Assembly: GCF_030453725.1 (NCBI RefSeq)
Contig: NZ_JAKDJU010000097.1
Coordinates: 1-11,590 of the forward strand
Origin: Brevibacterium picturae
GTDB lineage: Bacteria > Actinomycetota > Actinomycetes > Actinomycetales > Brevibacteriaceae
DNA: 11,590 nucleotides
Reading direction: 5' to 3'
Position numbers and translations under genes: made by a program. The notes beneath the pieces were generated by a model. The model was not told where the DNA came from. It was given only the letters and a program-made list of their open reading frames with translations, and made no database searches. Position 1 is the stretch's first letter; each line of letters opens with the position of its first letter. Below are positions 5,840 through 11,590 of this stretch, piece by piece.

Positions 5840-6326
5840 TTCCGACGCTGAGGTGCCACAGGAAGGCCGGGATTCGGATCCAGGACAACGCCCCGATTCG
5901 AGTCCGGGGGAACGTTGCGATTCGGGCACGGCCGTCATCGAATTCATCTTCGCCTCGATCGTCCTGCTCATCCCGGTGGTCTATCTCATGCTCGCGATCT
6001 CCCAGCTGCAGGCCGCCAGCTATGCCACCACGTCGACGGCGATCTCGGCCTCGCGGATCGCAGCCCGCGATGCCGCCCCCTCCGAAGCCCGAGCCCACCA
6101 GGTCGCAGACATGCATTTCACCGACTTCGGTCTCACCGACGTTCCCATCACCATCGACTACTCATGCTCGGGTCCCTGTGGACAAGCAGGTTCCCTCATC
6201 ACCGCCCGAGTCGAGACGAAGGTGTCGCTCCCCGGGTTCCCGCTCCTCTTCGGCACCAAACATTCCCCGCACATCACTCTGCGCGCCAACCACACGGACG
6301 TCGTCGCCACCGCAGGTGGGGGCTGA
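5832..6326 (+). CDS. Second TadE/TadF-like pseudopilin
   Basis: A 164-residue prepilin-like protein. The leader (1-32) is acidic and repetitive and ends in CDSG; cleavage after G32 would give TAVIEF, with E37 at +5. A membrane helix follows (about 38-60), then an exported domain with a Cys-x3-Cys (C112, C116) that could form a disulphide or bind a metal. The GTG at 5832 is preferred, with GAGGA at 5819-5823 and an 8-bp overlap with the upstream gene; a TTG at 5817 is a weaker alternative. A 24-bp tandem repeat in the DNA (5871-5918) encodes part of the leader. Assigned to the TadE-like superfamily by the signal and the position; whether it counts as TadF is uncertain. Confidence 0.82.
   Translation: MTDSDAEVPQEGRDSDPGQRPDSSPGERCDSGTAVIEFIFASIVLLIPVVYLMLAISQLQAASYATTSTAISASRIAARDAAPSEARAHQVADMHFTDFGLTDVPITIDYSCSGPCGQAGSLITARVETKVSLPGFPLLFGTKHSPHITLRANHTDVVATAGGG
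5871..5918 (+). repeat. 24-bp tandem repeat in a prepilin leader
   Basis: Two diverged 24-bp units (5871-5894 and 5895-5918) both begin GATTCG and encode DSDPGQRP and DSSPGERC; a third partial unit begins at 5919 and encodes DSG, the prepilin cleavage motif. The frame is kept, so the repeat lengthens the leader in 8-residue steps. Confidence 0.7.
6177..6185 (-). promoter_or_regulatory. DnaA-box-like 9-mer inside a gene
   Basis: On the minus strand TTGTCCACA exactly matches the box preferred by DnaA in Streptomyces and other actinobacteria. It sits within the second TadE-like gene, over the codons around C116, so it may simply reflect coding constraint. A weak call. Confidence 0.25.
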
Positions 6327-6327
6327 G

Positions 6328-6768
6328 ATGGCACAACAGCGGCAGCGGGTCCCCGCCGATGACGGGTCGATCACCCCACTGGCCATCGGCTTCGTCGTCA
6401 TCGCCCTGCTCCTCGCCTTCCTCATCGCAGCACTGACAGATCTGCACATGACCAGACGTGAGCTGCAGAGTGTGGCGGATTCCGCAGCACTGGCCGCATC
6501 CGACTCGTTCGAACCGGCACCCGGCGGAGAGCCTGGGCTCGTGTTCTCACCAGCCGCGGCGAAACGGGCCGCCAGTCGCTATGTTGCCGCGGTGCCGACC
6601 CCGCAGGGGCTGCACAATGTCGCGCTCAGCGCCGACGCGGACGGGCAGCATTCGGTCGTCATCCGCCTGCGCGCAGACTACTCCCCCGCGTTGCTGTCAC
6701 CGTTCGTCCCCGATCTCATCGAGCTGCAGGCCACCGCGTACGCTCGCGGATCGCTGCGCATTTCCTGA
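6328..6768 (+). CDS. TadG-like pilus-associated protein
   Basis: A 146-residue single-pass protein. A short leader ending DDG (residues 11-13) precedes SITPLAIGF and a membrane helix at about 20-38, followed by the motif RRELQSVADSAALAASDS (residues 44-60), which is the hallmark of TadG-like and the actinobacterial 'secretion neighbourhood TadE-like' proteins. Residue +5 after G13 is not Glu, as is usual for this subgroup. The rest is a small extracytoplasmic domain. The ATG at 6328 is 1 nt after the previous stop and is preceded by a purine-rich AGGTGGGGG; the open frame extends upstream, but only as a shadow of the preceding gene. It is the last gene of the operon. It lacks the long von Willebrand-type C-terminus of proteobacterial TadG. 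Confidence 0.82.
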   Translation: MAQQRQRVPADDGSITPLAIGFVVIALLLAFLIAALTDLHMTRRELQSVADSAALAASDSFEPAPGGEPGLVFSPAAAKRAASRYVAAVPTPQGLHNVALSADADGQHSVVIRLRADYSPALLSPFVPDLIELQATAYARGSLRIS

Positions 6769-6789
6769 GGCATTTCGCGAATGCATGTC

Positions 6790-6822
6790 GTGAGGCAGGG
6801 GTGAGGCAGGGGTGAGGCGGGA
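6790..6822 (+). repeat. 11-bp tandem repeat, three copies
   Basis: GTGAGGCAGGG at 6790-6800 is repeated exactly at 6801-6811 and with two changes at 6812-6822, followed by a partial GTGA. ATGTCGTG flanks the array at 6785-6792 and 6830-6837. The period is about one helical turn, so copies present the same face of DNA; this is a typical geometry for cooperative regulator binding, but slippage repeat is equally possible. Confidence 0.8.
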
Positions 6823-6904
6823 GTGAACGATGTCGTGCATCCGGAAAGAATACTGACTCTCACGTGTTCTCCTGTTGATGGCTCCACCACTTCTGCTTCA
6901 ATCA

Positions 6905-6933
6905 CCTGTGGACACAGACTCACTGTCCACAGG
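6905..6933. promoter_or_regulatory. Perfect 10-bp dyad resembling paired DnaA boxes
   Basis: CCTGTGGACA at 6905-6914 and TGTCCACAGG at 6924-6933 are exact reverse complements with a 9-bp spacer, 19 bp centre to centre. Each arm is an 8/9 match to the actinobacterial DnaA box TTGTCCACA, arranged head to head. It lies 50 bp before the preferred start of the ATPase gene, an operator-like position. Confidence 0.6.
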
Positions 6934-6982
6934 GATGCAAGGAGAGCTTGCCGCATCCAGCCGATCTCGTGACTCTGAGAAG

Positions 6983-9900
6983 ATGAAGACGCTCGGCCTC
7001 ATCCACCGCATCGACGCCAACGCGAGCATCCGCACCGATGTGATCGAAGCAGACTCCGAACAGCTCGTCCTCGACGTCTTCCTGGCCGTCTTCGGCCCCA
7101 TCCTGACCTGGGCCGACCTGGTCGCTGGAAACCGTCTGCCGGAGAGCTCCGGCGCCCCGGAGCACGCGGTGAAATCCATGGCCTGGGGGCGGTGGCAGTC
7201 ACTGAACCCGGTCACAGTCCTCGGGGTCTCCTGTCTTCATCGCGGAACCGGACCTGCATCGGTCGCGGTGCTCGCGGGACCTGATTCGGGATTCACGATC
7301 GGCATCGACCCCCGTGCTCCTCTGCTCAGCCGCATCAGCCACCCCGACTGTCTGACCATCATCGATCCGTGCATGTCTCGCCGGCCGACACGTCTGCAAC
7401 TGGGGCCGACCAGAGAGCAGGAATACTCCTCCTTGGGCACCACGATCTTCTCACCGACCTCCCCCGCCACGGGCCCGCCCCGTGACACCGCTTCAGTCGC
7501 TCCCATGGCACCAGGGCCTGCCCGCCTCGGACGTGAACCGACCCATGTGGCCCCCGTGTCGGTTGACGATCCCCGCCCGGCGAAACCTCCCCAATGGTGG
7601 GCGTTCCTCATTCCCATCGCCATCGGCGGGGTACTCGCAGTCGTCACCGGAATGTGGTGGTTCCTCCTGTTCAGCGTGTCCGCACCCATCTCCGGTTATG
7701 TCGCCTATGTCATGGAGAAACGTCGCTACGCTCGCGATTGCGTCCAATGTGCCATCGACCGACGGGCCGCTCTGGAAGCGGCACGGCAAAGACTGACCAC
7801 TCTGATCACCGAACACAGACGTCGACTGCAGACCGGTTCGAGTCTGTGCCTCGGCTTCGGCTCCGCTCGCAGCCCCATCACCATCGCCGACGACCTCTGC
7901 GCCGACACCGATCACCTCGACGGCTCGGTCATCATCGATGAAGTTCCACTTCGCATCGATCCGCGCACAACGTCGGTGACGGTCACCGGCGATCACGAGC
8001 AGCTGCGCCGCATGGTCCTGTCATGGCTGGCCGACCCCACCTACGACTGGCGCCCGTGCCCGGAGCTGCTCCGGCTTCCCGAGCTGCAAGGAAGCCGTTT
8101 CGACCACGGATACGCACCGTCCTCAGCCTCCACCACTGAATCCGCTGCCGCTTCGTCACAAGCGCCTCGGCTGCCTCACGGGAGTTCAGCTGATTCGCTG
8201 ATCGGACTGCGCCTTTCCGAGCAGGATTCGACGTCGACGCTGCATGTTGACGCTCCCGCACCCACTGCAGCAATCTCGCTGTCGCTCGGCAGCCTCGCCC
8301 AGGCCCGCGCCGAGGACTCATCGGCCGCCGACGGCCCGGTGCCCGGCAGAGGCCTCATTGCCGCGCTCATGCCGCCAGGCCGATTCCTCACCCTCGCACA
8401 CAGGCAGACGAGCCGGGCCGGGGCCGAACGTCTGCCGAACCACGGCCTCGGCGATCTCTACGATGACGAACCAGACGCCATCCGTCACCGCTGGGCACGG
8501 ACTGCTCCGGGCCCGGTGACGATCGGGCGCGGAAGTCACGGCGACGTCGCCCTCGACCTCTTCGAGGACGGGCCCCACGCGCTCGTAGCCGGGACGACTG
8601 GGAGCGGGAAATCCATTCTGCTCCAGACCTGGCTGCTCGCAATGGCATTGGAACACCCACCTCGGCGGCTGACGTTCGTCCTCATCGATTTCAAGGGCGG
8701 GGCGACGTTCGCTCCATTGGAAGATCTGCCGCACACGGACAGCGTCCTCGACGATTTCGATTCGGCCGCAGCATTCCGGGCATTGGTTTCGGTCCGGGCC
8801 GAAATCACCCGACGCGAGCGGCTCCTGGCCGACCACGGATGCTCCGATGTCCTCGAACTCGACGATCCCCCGCCGAGGCTGGTCGTCGTCATCGACGAAT
8901 TCCACGCCCTCATGGCGACCCACCCGAAGGCCGCTGATCTGCTGGAGCACCTGACAGCGCTGGGCCGGTCCCTGGGGGTGCACCTGGTTCTGGCCACTCA
9001 GCGTCCGCTCGGAGTCGTCACCGGACAGATGAAGGCCAACATCAATATCCGCGTGTGCCTGCGCGTGCGTGATGAAGCGGATTCCTTCGACGTCATCGGC
9101 ATCAACGCTGCCGCGCATCTGCCGCCGGACAGACCAGGAGCGGCGTGCCTGGATTCGGGTTCGTCGATCGTGGAATTCCGAGTCGCCGTCCCCACGGCCG
9201 ATTCCGCCTCCGTCGAGGTCAGTCATCGGCCTCGTCTCCGACCGTGGGAGCCTGGCCGCGGCCTCCCTATCCAGCACAGCGTCAACGGAATCCGCGTCCG
9301 CAATCTCTGCCGGGCGGCCGCTGAGACCCATGACCGGACACAGCTGTCACCTGATCCGCTTCGCTCTGTGGTTCTCCCGCCCCTTCCCGACTCCGGCGAG
9401 ATCACCGCACGACTGTCGTCACCCTCGGGCGACGGTCGCCCAGCAGTGACCGGTGTTGTCGACATTCCCAGTCATCAGAGTCAGAGCGAATGGTCGTACT
9501 CCCCTGCCGTCGACGGGTCAGCCATCATCATCGGCACCGACGCGGACATCGTCTCATCGGTCCTGAGGCGAATGGCGGCCAGCGCCGCTGCGACTCACCG
9601 GGTCGTGGCACTGGGACGCATCGCCGAGTCCTTGCAATGGGCCGAAGTCACCTGCGGAATGGACACCGGGTGGCAATTCCACACGATCCTCGACCATCTG
9701 AATCGAGGGCATGTCGCGCAGAGCCTGCCGCCCACGATCGTCGTGTGCGGCAACTGGAACGAGTTCATCGACTCGATGGACCACCAGATGGCGGCTGAGA
9801 CGGAGCGACTCCTCAAGCACGCCTCCGGACTGGGGCTGACGTTTCTGCTGGCCGGGTGTCGATCGGCCACGAGCACGAGCGCCGCCTTCACGACGCAGGT

Positions 9901-10663
9901 GATCTTCCCGCCCAGTGCGGGAGGAGATGGGCTCAGCGTCGGACTGTCGAGACAGCGGTTCGTCGGGACCTGGCCGAAATACCGGGCGGTGCTGGTCGGT
10001 CCCGGTGCTCATGAGGCCGGTGGTGACGGTGCCGACGTGCAATTGGTGCCGCACCGGCAGCGCAGCGACGATGCGGACAGCGCTGGTGCGGACAGCGCCG
10101 CCGACAGGCGTCCCGGTTTCCAGCCGGAATGGTGCGGCCTCAAGGGTCCCTCACGCCCGGCGCCACCGGACCCGACGAGCACGTCGATGCCGTTGGGACT
10201 GGACCCCTTCGGCGAACTCGTGGTGTGGGATCCGACTCGCGATGGGGCGGTGCTCAATGTTCGCGGCTCACCGCAGAGCGGCAAGACCGAGACCGCAACT
10301 GCGCTGCAGGACATGTGCACCGCCGCGACGGACATCAGCCGCGGACTCGCAGTCCATGATGATGCGCATCTGGAGGCGAATCCGGATGCCGTCGACCTCC
10401 TCGACGGTGGTCTCCATGTGGTGACGATTCCGGTGCGGTTCACTCCCGGCTACGGCTCCCCCTTGTCCAAGGCACAGGGGCTGGGGCCGATGCTGATCGT
10501 CGGCACCCACAGTCGTCAGGATCTCAGCAATCTGGGCCTGCTCAGACTACCGCCTCTCGATGGGGAACCAGGGACCGCCTGGTACATCACCGAACAGAGG
10601 GCTCAGGCGGTGAGGCTCTTCTCAGCCGAGACTCTCAATTCGTCTCCGCAGGAGGTCCCGTGA
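6983..10663 (+). CDS. EssC/EccC-like FtsK/SpoIIIE ATPase, membrane-anchored
   Basis: A 1226-residue protein with the layout of type VII secretion motor proteins. Residues 1-80 look like a small ubiquitin-like (YukD-type) fold; 92-150 look like an FHA domain (AGPDSG at 98-103, SRRPTRL at 132-138). A membrane hairpin follows (about 205-244), then a basic helix and a Ser/Ala-rich linker near 380-425. ATPase domain 1 is canonical: Walker A GTTGSGKS at 537-544, IDFKGG at 568-573, Walker B LVVVIDE at 633-639 and LATQRP at 670-675. A second domain (about 815-1025) keeps the fold pattern but lacks a P-loop, and a short third domain has Walker A GSPQSGKT at 1095-1102. The family moves WXG100-type proteins across the membrane; DNA pumping is the alternative, but no FtsK gamma-like winged helix is seen at the C-terminus. 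Start: ATG 6983 is chosen because codon bias begins there and the MKTLGLIHRID strand suits a domain start; TTG 6875, ATG 6878 and ATG 6935 are alternatives. No strong Shine-Dalgarno fits 6983. Confidence 0.85.
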   Translation: MKTLGLIHRIDANASIRTDVIEADSEQLVLDVFLAVFGPILTWADLVAGNRLPESSGAPEHAVKSMAWGRWQSLNPVTVLGVSCLHRGTGPASVAVLAGPDSGFTIGIDPRAPLLSRISHPDCLTIIDPCMSRRPTRLQLGPTREQEYSSLGTTIFSPTSPATGPPRDTASVAPMAPGPARLGREPTHVAPVSVDDPRPAKPPQWWAFLIPIAIGGVLAVVTGMWWFLLFSVSAPISGYVAYVMEKRRYARDCVQCAIDRRAALEAARQRLTTLITEHRRRLQTGSSLCLGFGSARSPITIADDLCADTDHLDGSVIIDEVPLRIDPRTTSVTVTGDHEQLRRMVLSWLADPTYDWRPCPELLRLPELQGSRFDHGYAPSSASTTESAAASSQAPRLPHGSSADSLIGLRLSEQDSTSTLHVDAPAPTAAISLSLGSLAQARAEDSSAADGPVPGRGLIAALMPPGRFLTLAHRQTSRAGAERLPNHGLGDLYDDEPDAIRHRWARTAPGPVTIGRGSHGDVALDLFEDGPHALVAGTTGSGKSILLQTWLLAMALEHPPRRLTFVLIDFKGGATFAPLEDLPHTDSVLDDFDSAAAFRALVSVRAEITRRERLLADHGCSDVLELDDPPPRLVVVIDEFHALMATHPKAADLLEHLTALGRSLGVHLVLATQRPLGVVTGQMKANINIRVCLRVRDEADSFDVIGINAAAHLPPDRPGAACLDSGSSIVEFRVAVPTADSASVEVSHRPRLRPWEPGRGLPIQHSVNGIRVRNLCRAAAETHDRTQLSPDPLRSVVLPPLPDSGEITARLSSPSGDGRPAVTGVVDIPSHQSQSEWSYSPAVDGSAIIIGTDADIVSSVLRRMAASAAATHRVVALGRIAESLQWAEVTCGMDTGWQFHTILDHLNRGHVAQSLPPTIVVCGNWNEFIDSMDHQMAAETERLLKHASGLGLTFLLAGCRSATSTSAAFTTQVIFPPSAGGDGLSVGLSRQRFVGTWPKYRAVLVGPGAHEAGGDGADVQLVPHRQRSDDADSAGADSAADRRPGFQPEWCGLKGPSRPAPPDPTSTSMPLGLDPFGELVVWDPTRDGAVLNVRGSPQSGKTETATALQDMCTAATDISRGLAVHDDAHLEANPDAVDLLDGGLHVVTIPVRFTPGYGSPLSKAQGLGPMLIVGTHSRQDLSNLGLLRLPPLDGEPGTAWYITEQRAQAVRLFSAETLNSSPQEVP
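10072..10098 (+). repeat. 12-bp direct repeat in an interdomain linker
   Basis: TGCGGACAGCGC occurs at 10072-10083 and 10087-10098 (15-bp period), encoding ADSAGADSA between the second and third ATPase domains of the EssC-like protein. In frame, so it adds five linker residues per unit. Likely a flexible linker. Confidence 0.6.
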
Positions 10664-11590
10664 GCGTTTCGTAACGGTAGAGTTCACTCGCCTGTCCTGC
10701 TTCCAGGAGTCGGTCGGCCAATGCCGAGACCACGGGCATGCCGCTCGTGACCTCGAGGACGACGTCGGCATCGACGGAGAGCCGGGCAAGAAGAAGCTCG
10801 GCGTCGGCAACGGCCGCATTGAACAGCTCGCTGGTGGTGTCGACGGCCTCGTCGCGAGTTTCGAACATCGACCCGATGATGAGCTCGGTGGGTGCCTCGT
10901 CATCATCACCCGGTGCCGGCTTCGCATCAGTGATCTCGACGCCCGTCTGCTCGGCTTCCCTGGCGTAGGAGACGGCGAAGGCGCTCAGCCCGGCGTCGGC
11001 GGCGGCACCGGCAGCCCCGTCGAGCAGTGCACCACCATGGGCACCGACTGCTTCGGACAGGAACGCGTTGTTGACCTGACCGATCGTCAGCGGACCGACG
11101 GCGTCGTCCTTATTCACGGCCGTGTACCAGGCCAGGAACGCCTTCGTCAGCTTCACCGACCCCGTGGCCACGATCTCGAGGTCCTCGGCACGTCCGCCAC
11201 CGCTGGGCGGCAGCGCACCGGCGGCGACCTTGATCACCCGCGTCGTCGTCAGCGGTGCAAAGCCGAGGGCCTGTGCGAAGCTGGCGCCTGGGCTGCCGGC
11301 CTGTACACGTGTGCGCAGGTCAAGTCCCTCCACGGCAGTCCCGATGGTCTCGGCGCACACGGCTTCGAAGAGTTCTCGTCCCTGACCGTGGCCCTGTTCT
11401 TCGGCCGCCACCTCGACGTGGACCCACGCGCGGTAGGGGTGAAGCGGGGATTCGGCGATCGCGGCGGCACCGACGGGAACCTCGGGCACCACCTCGGCGA
11501 TGACGGATCGCAGCAGGGGCGAGTCCGAGGACGGGCGGAACAGGGACCTGGCCATGTGGGCGGCCGGCGTATCGGCGTCGGCGAACACCT
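10635..11590 (-). CDS. GNAT-family acetyltransferase-like protein, 5' end cut
   Basis: At least 317 residues read leftward from the right edge; the first visible codons (GTG at 11588) are probably internal, because the sequence begins in mid-domain (VFADADTPAAHMARSLF), so the true start lies beyond the window. The acetyl-CoA-binding motif A is clear: WVHVEVAAEEQGHGQGRELF (residues 55-74), with the Q-x-x-G-x-G pyrophosphate loop at 65-70, followed by the terminal GNAT strand FAQALGFAPLTTTRVIKV. The second half (about 140-317) looks like a degenerate second GNAT repeat: it keeps a final ELYRYETL-type strand but has no visible acetyl-CoA loop. Substrate unknown. Its stop (10637-10635) lies inside the 3' end of the EssC-like gene. 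Confidence 0.75.
   Translation of the reverse strand, partial: VFADADTPAAHMARSLFRPSSDSPLLRSVIAEVVPEVPVGAAAIAESPLHPYRAWVHVEVAAEEQGHGQGRELFEAVCAETIGTAVEGLDLRTRVQAGSPGASFAQALGFAPLTTTRVIKVAAGALPPSGGGRAEDLEIVATGSVKLTKAFLAWYTAVNKDDAVGPLTIGQVNNAFLSEAVGAHGGALLDGAAGAAADAGLSAFAVSYAREAEQTGVEITDAKPAPGDDDEAPTELIIGSMFETRDEAVDTTSELFNAAVADAELLLARLSVDADVVLEVTSGMPVVSALADRLLEAGQASELYRYETLTGPPAETN

Larger units (their letters stand above)
6769..6982. promoter_or_regulatory. Intergenic regulatory region before the EssC-like gene
   Basis: A 214-bp gap between the tad operon and the FtsK/EssC-like gene. It holds an imperfect GCATT/AATGC dyad right after the tad stop (6770-6784, no T-run), an 11-bp tandem repeat (6790-6822), a possible -10 AATACT (6849-6854) and a perfect 10-bp dyad (6905-6933). 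The open frame of the ATPase gene extends back to 6875, but third-position G/C is only about 16 of 35 codons for 6878-6982 against about 31 of 35 in the next 35 codons, so I treat this stretch as leader rather than coding. Confidence 0.55.

Noticed and set aside
6022..6327. Upstream extension of the TadG-like open frame
   Set aside because: It is a shadow of the second TadE-like gene in another frame; ATG 6328 gives a proper leader and membrane helix.
6770..6784. Terminator after the tad operon
   Set aside because: GCATT/AATGC gives only a 5-bp stem and no T-run follows.
8318..9331. 337-residue minus-strand open frame inside the EssC-like gene
   Set aside because: It is antisense to the canonical ATPase domain; such long antisense frames are common in GC-rich genes.
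1..11590. CRISPR array, insertion sequence, prophage or attachment site
   Set aside because: No spaced direct-repeat array of CRISPR type, no transposase or integrase, no terminal inverted repeats with target duplications were seen; the only tandem repeats are the short ones listed.

Overview
The window reads as the chromosome of a high-GC Gram-positive bacterium (Actinomycetota, probably Micrococcales; Brevibacterium or a close relative is my best guess, from protein style alone). Genuine genes use G or C in most third codon positions, GTG starts are common, and release factor 2 is encoded without the programmed frameshift found in many other phyla.

Layout. (1) Positions 1-363 are non-coding and hold a 19-bp tandem repeat. 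(2) 364-1482 on the minus strand is prfB (peptide chain release factor 2). (3) 1483-1972 is a 490-bp divergent intergenic region with three compact inverted repeats, a perfect DnaA-box 9-mer and a likely promoter for the plus-strand operon. (4) 1973-6768 on the plus strand is a compact Tad/Flp-type pilus (or Tad-like secretion) operon: a CpaF/TadA ATPase, TadB and TadC platform proteins, a small Flp-like pilin candidate, then three TadE/TadF/TadG-type pseudopilins. Most junctions are 4-bp ATGA or GTGA overlaps; the exception is an 84-bp C-rich, G-poor leader with a strong Shine-Dalgarno before the pilin. (5) 6769-6982 is a regulatory-looking gap with an 11-bp tandem repeat (three copies) and a perfect 10-bp inverted repeat resembling two head-to-head DnaA boxes. 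(6) 6983-10663 encodes a 1226-residue EssC/EccC-like FtsK/SpoIIIE ATPase with a degenerate FHA-like N-terminus, membrane hairpin, one canonical ATPase domain and two degenerate or shortened ones. (7) 10635 to the right edge on the minus strand is a GNAT-family protein that overlaps the ATPase gene tail-to-tail by 29 bp and is cut by the window edge.

How they work together. CpaF would power TadB/TadC to assemble the small pilin and the TadE/F/G-like minor pilins into a thin surface fibre. No prepilin peptidase, TadZ/CpaE or CpaB/RcpC gene is in the window, so those functions must lie elsewhere or be absent; an outer-membrane secretin is not expected in a monoderm. The EssC-like ATPase is an orphan here: no WXG100 substrate or EccB/D/E-type partner is visible. 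The most unusual points are this orphan translocase next to a Tad operon, the atypical pilin without the Glu+5 residue, and the 8-residue periodicity in the cytoplasmic leaders of the TadE- and TadF-like prepilins.
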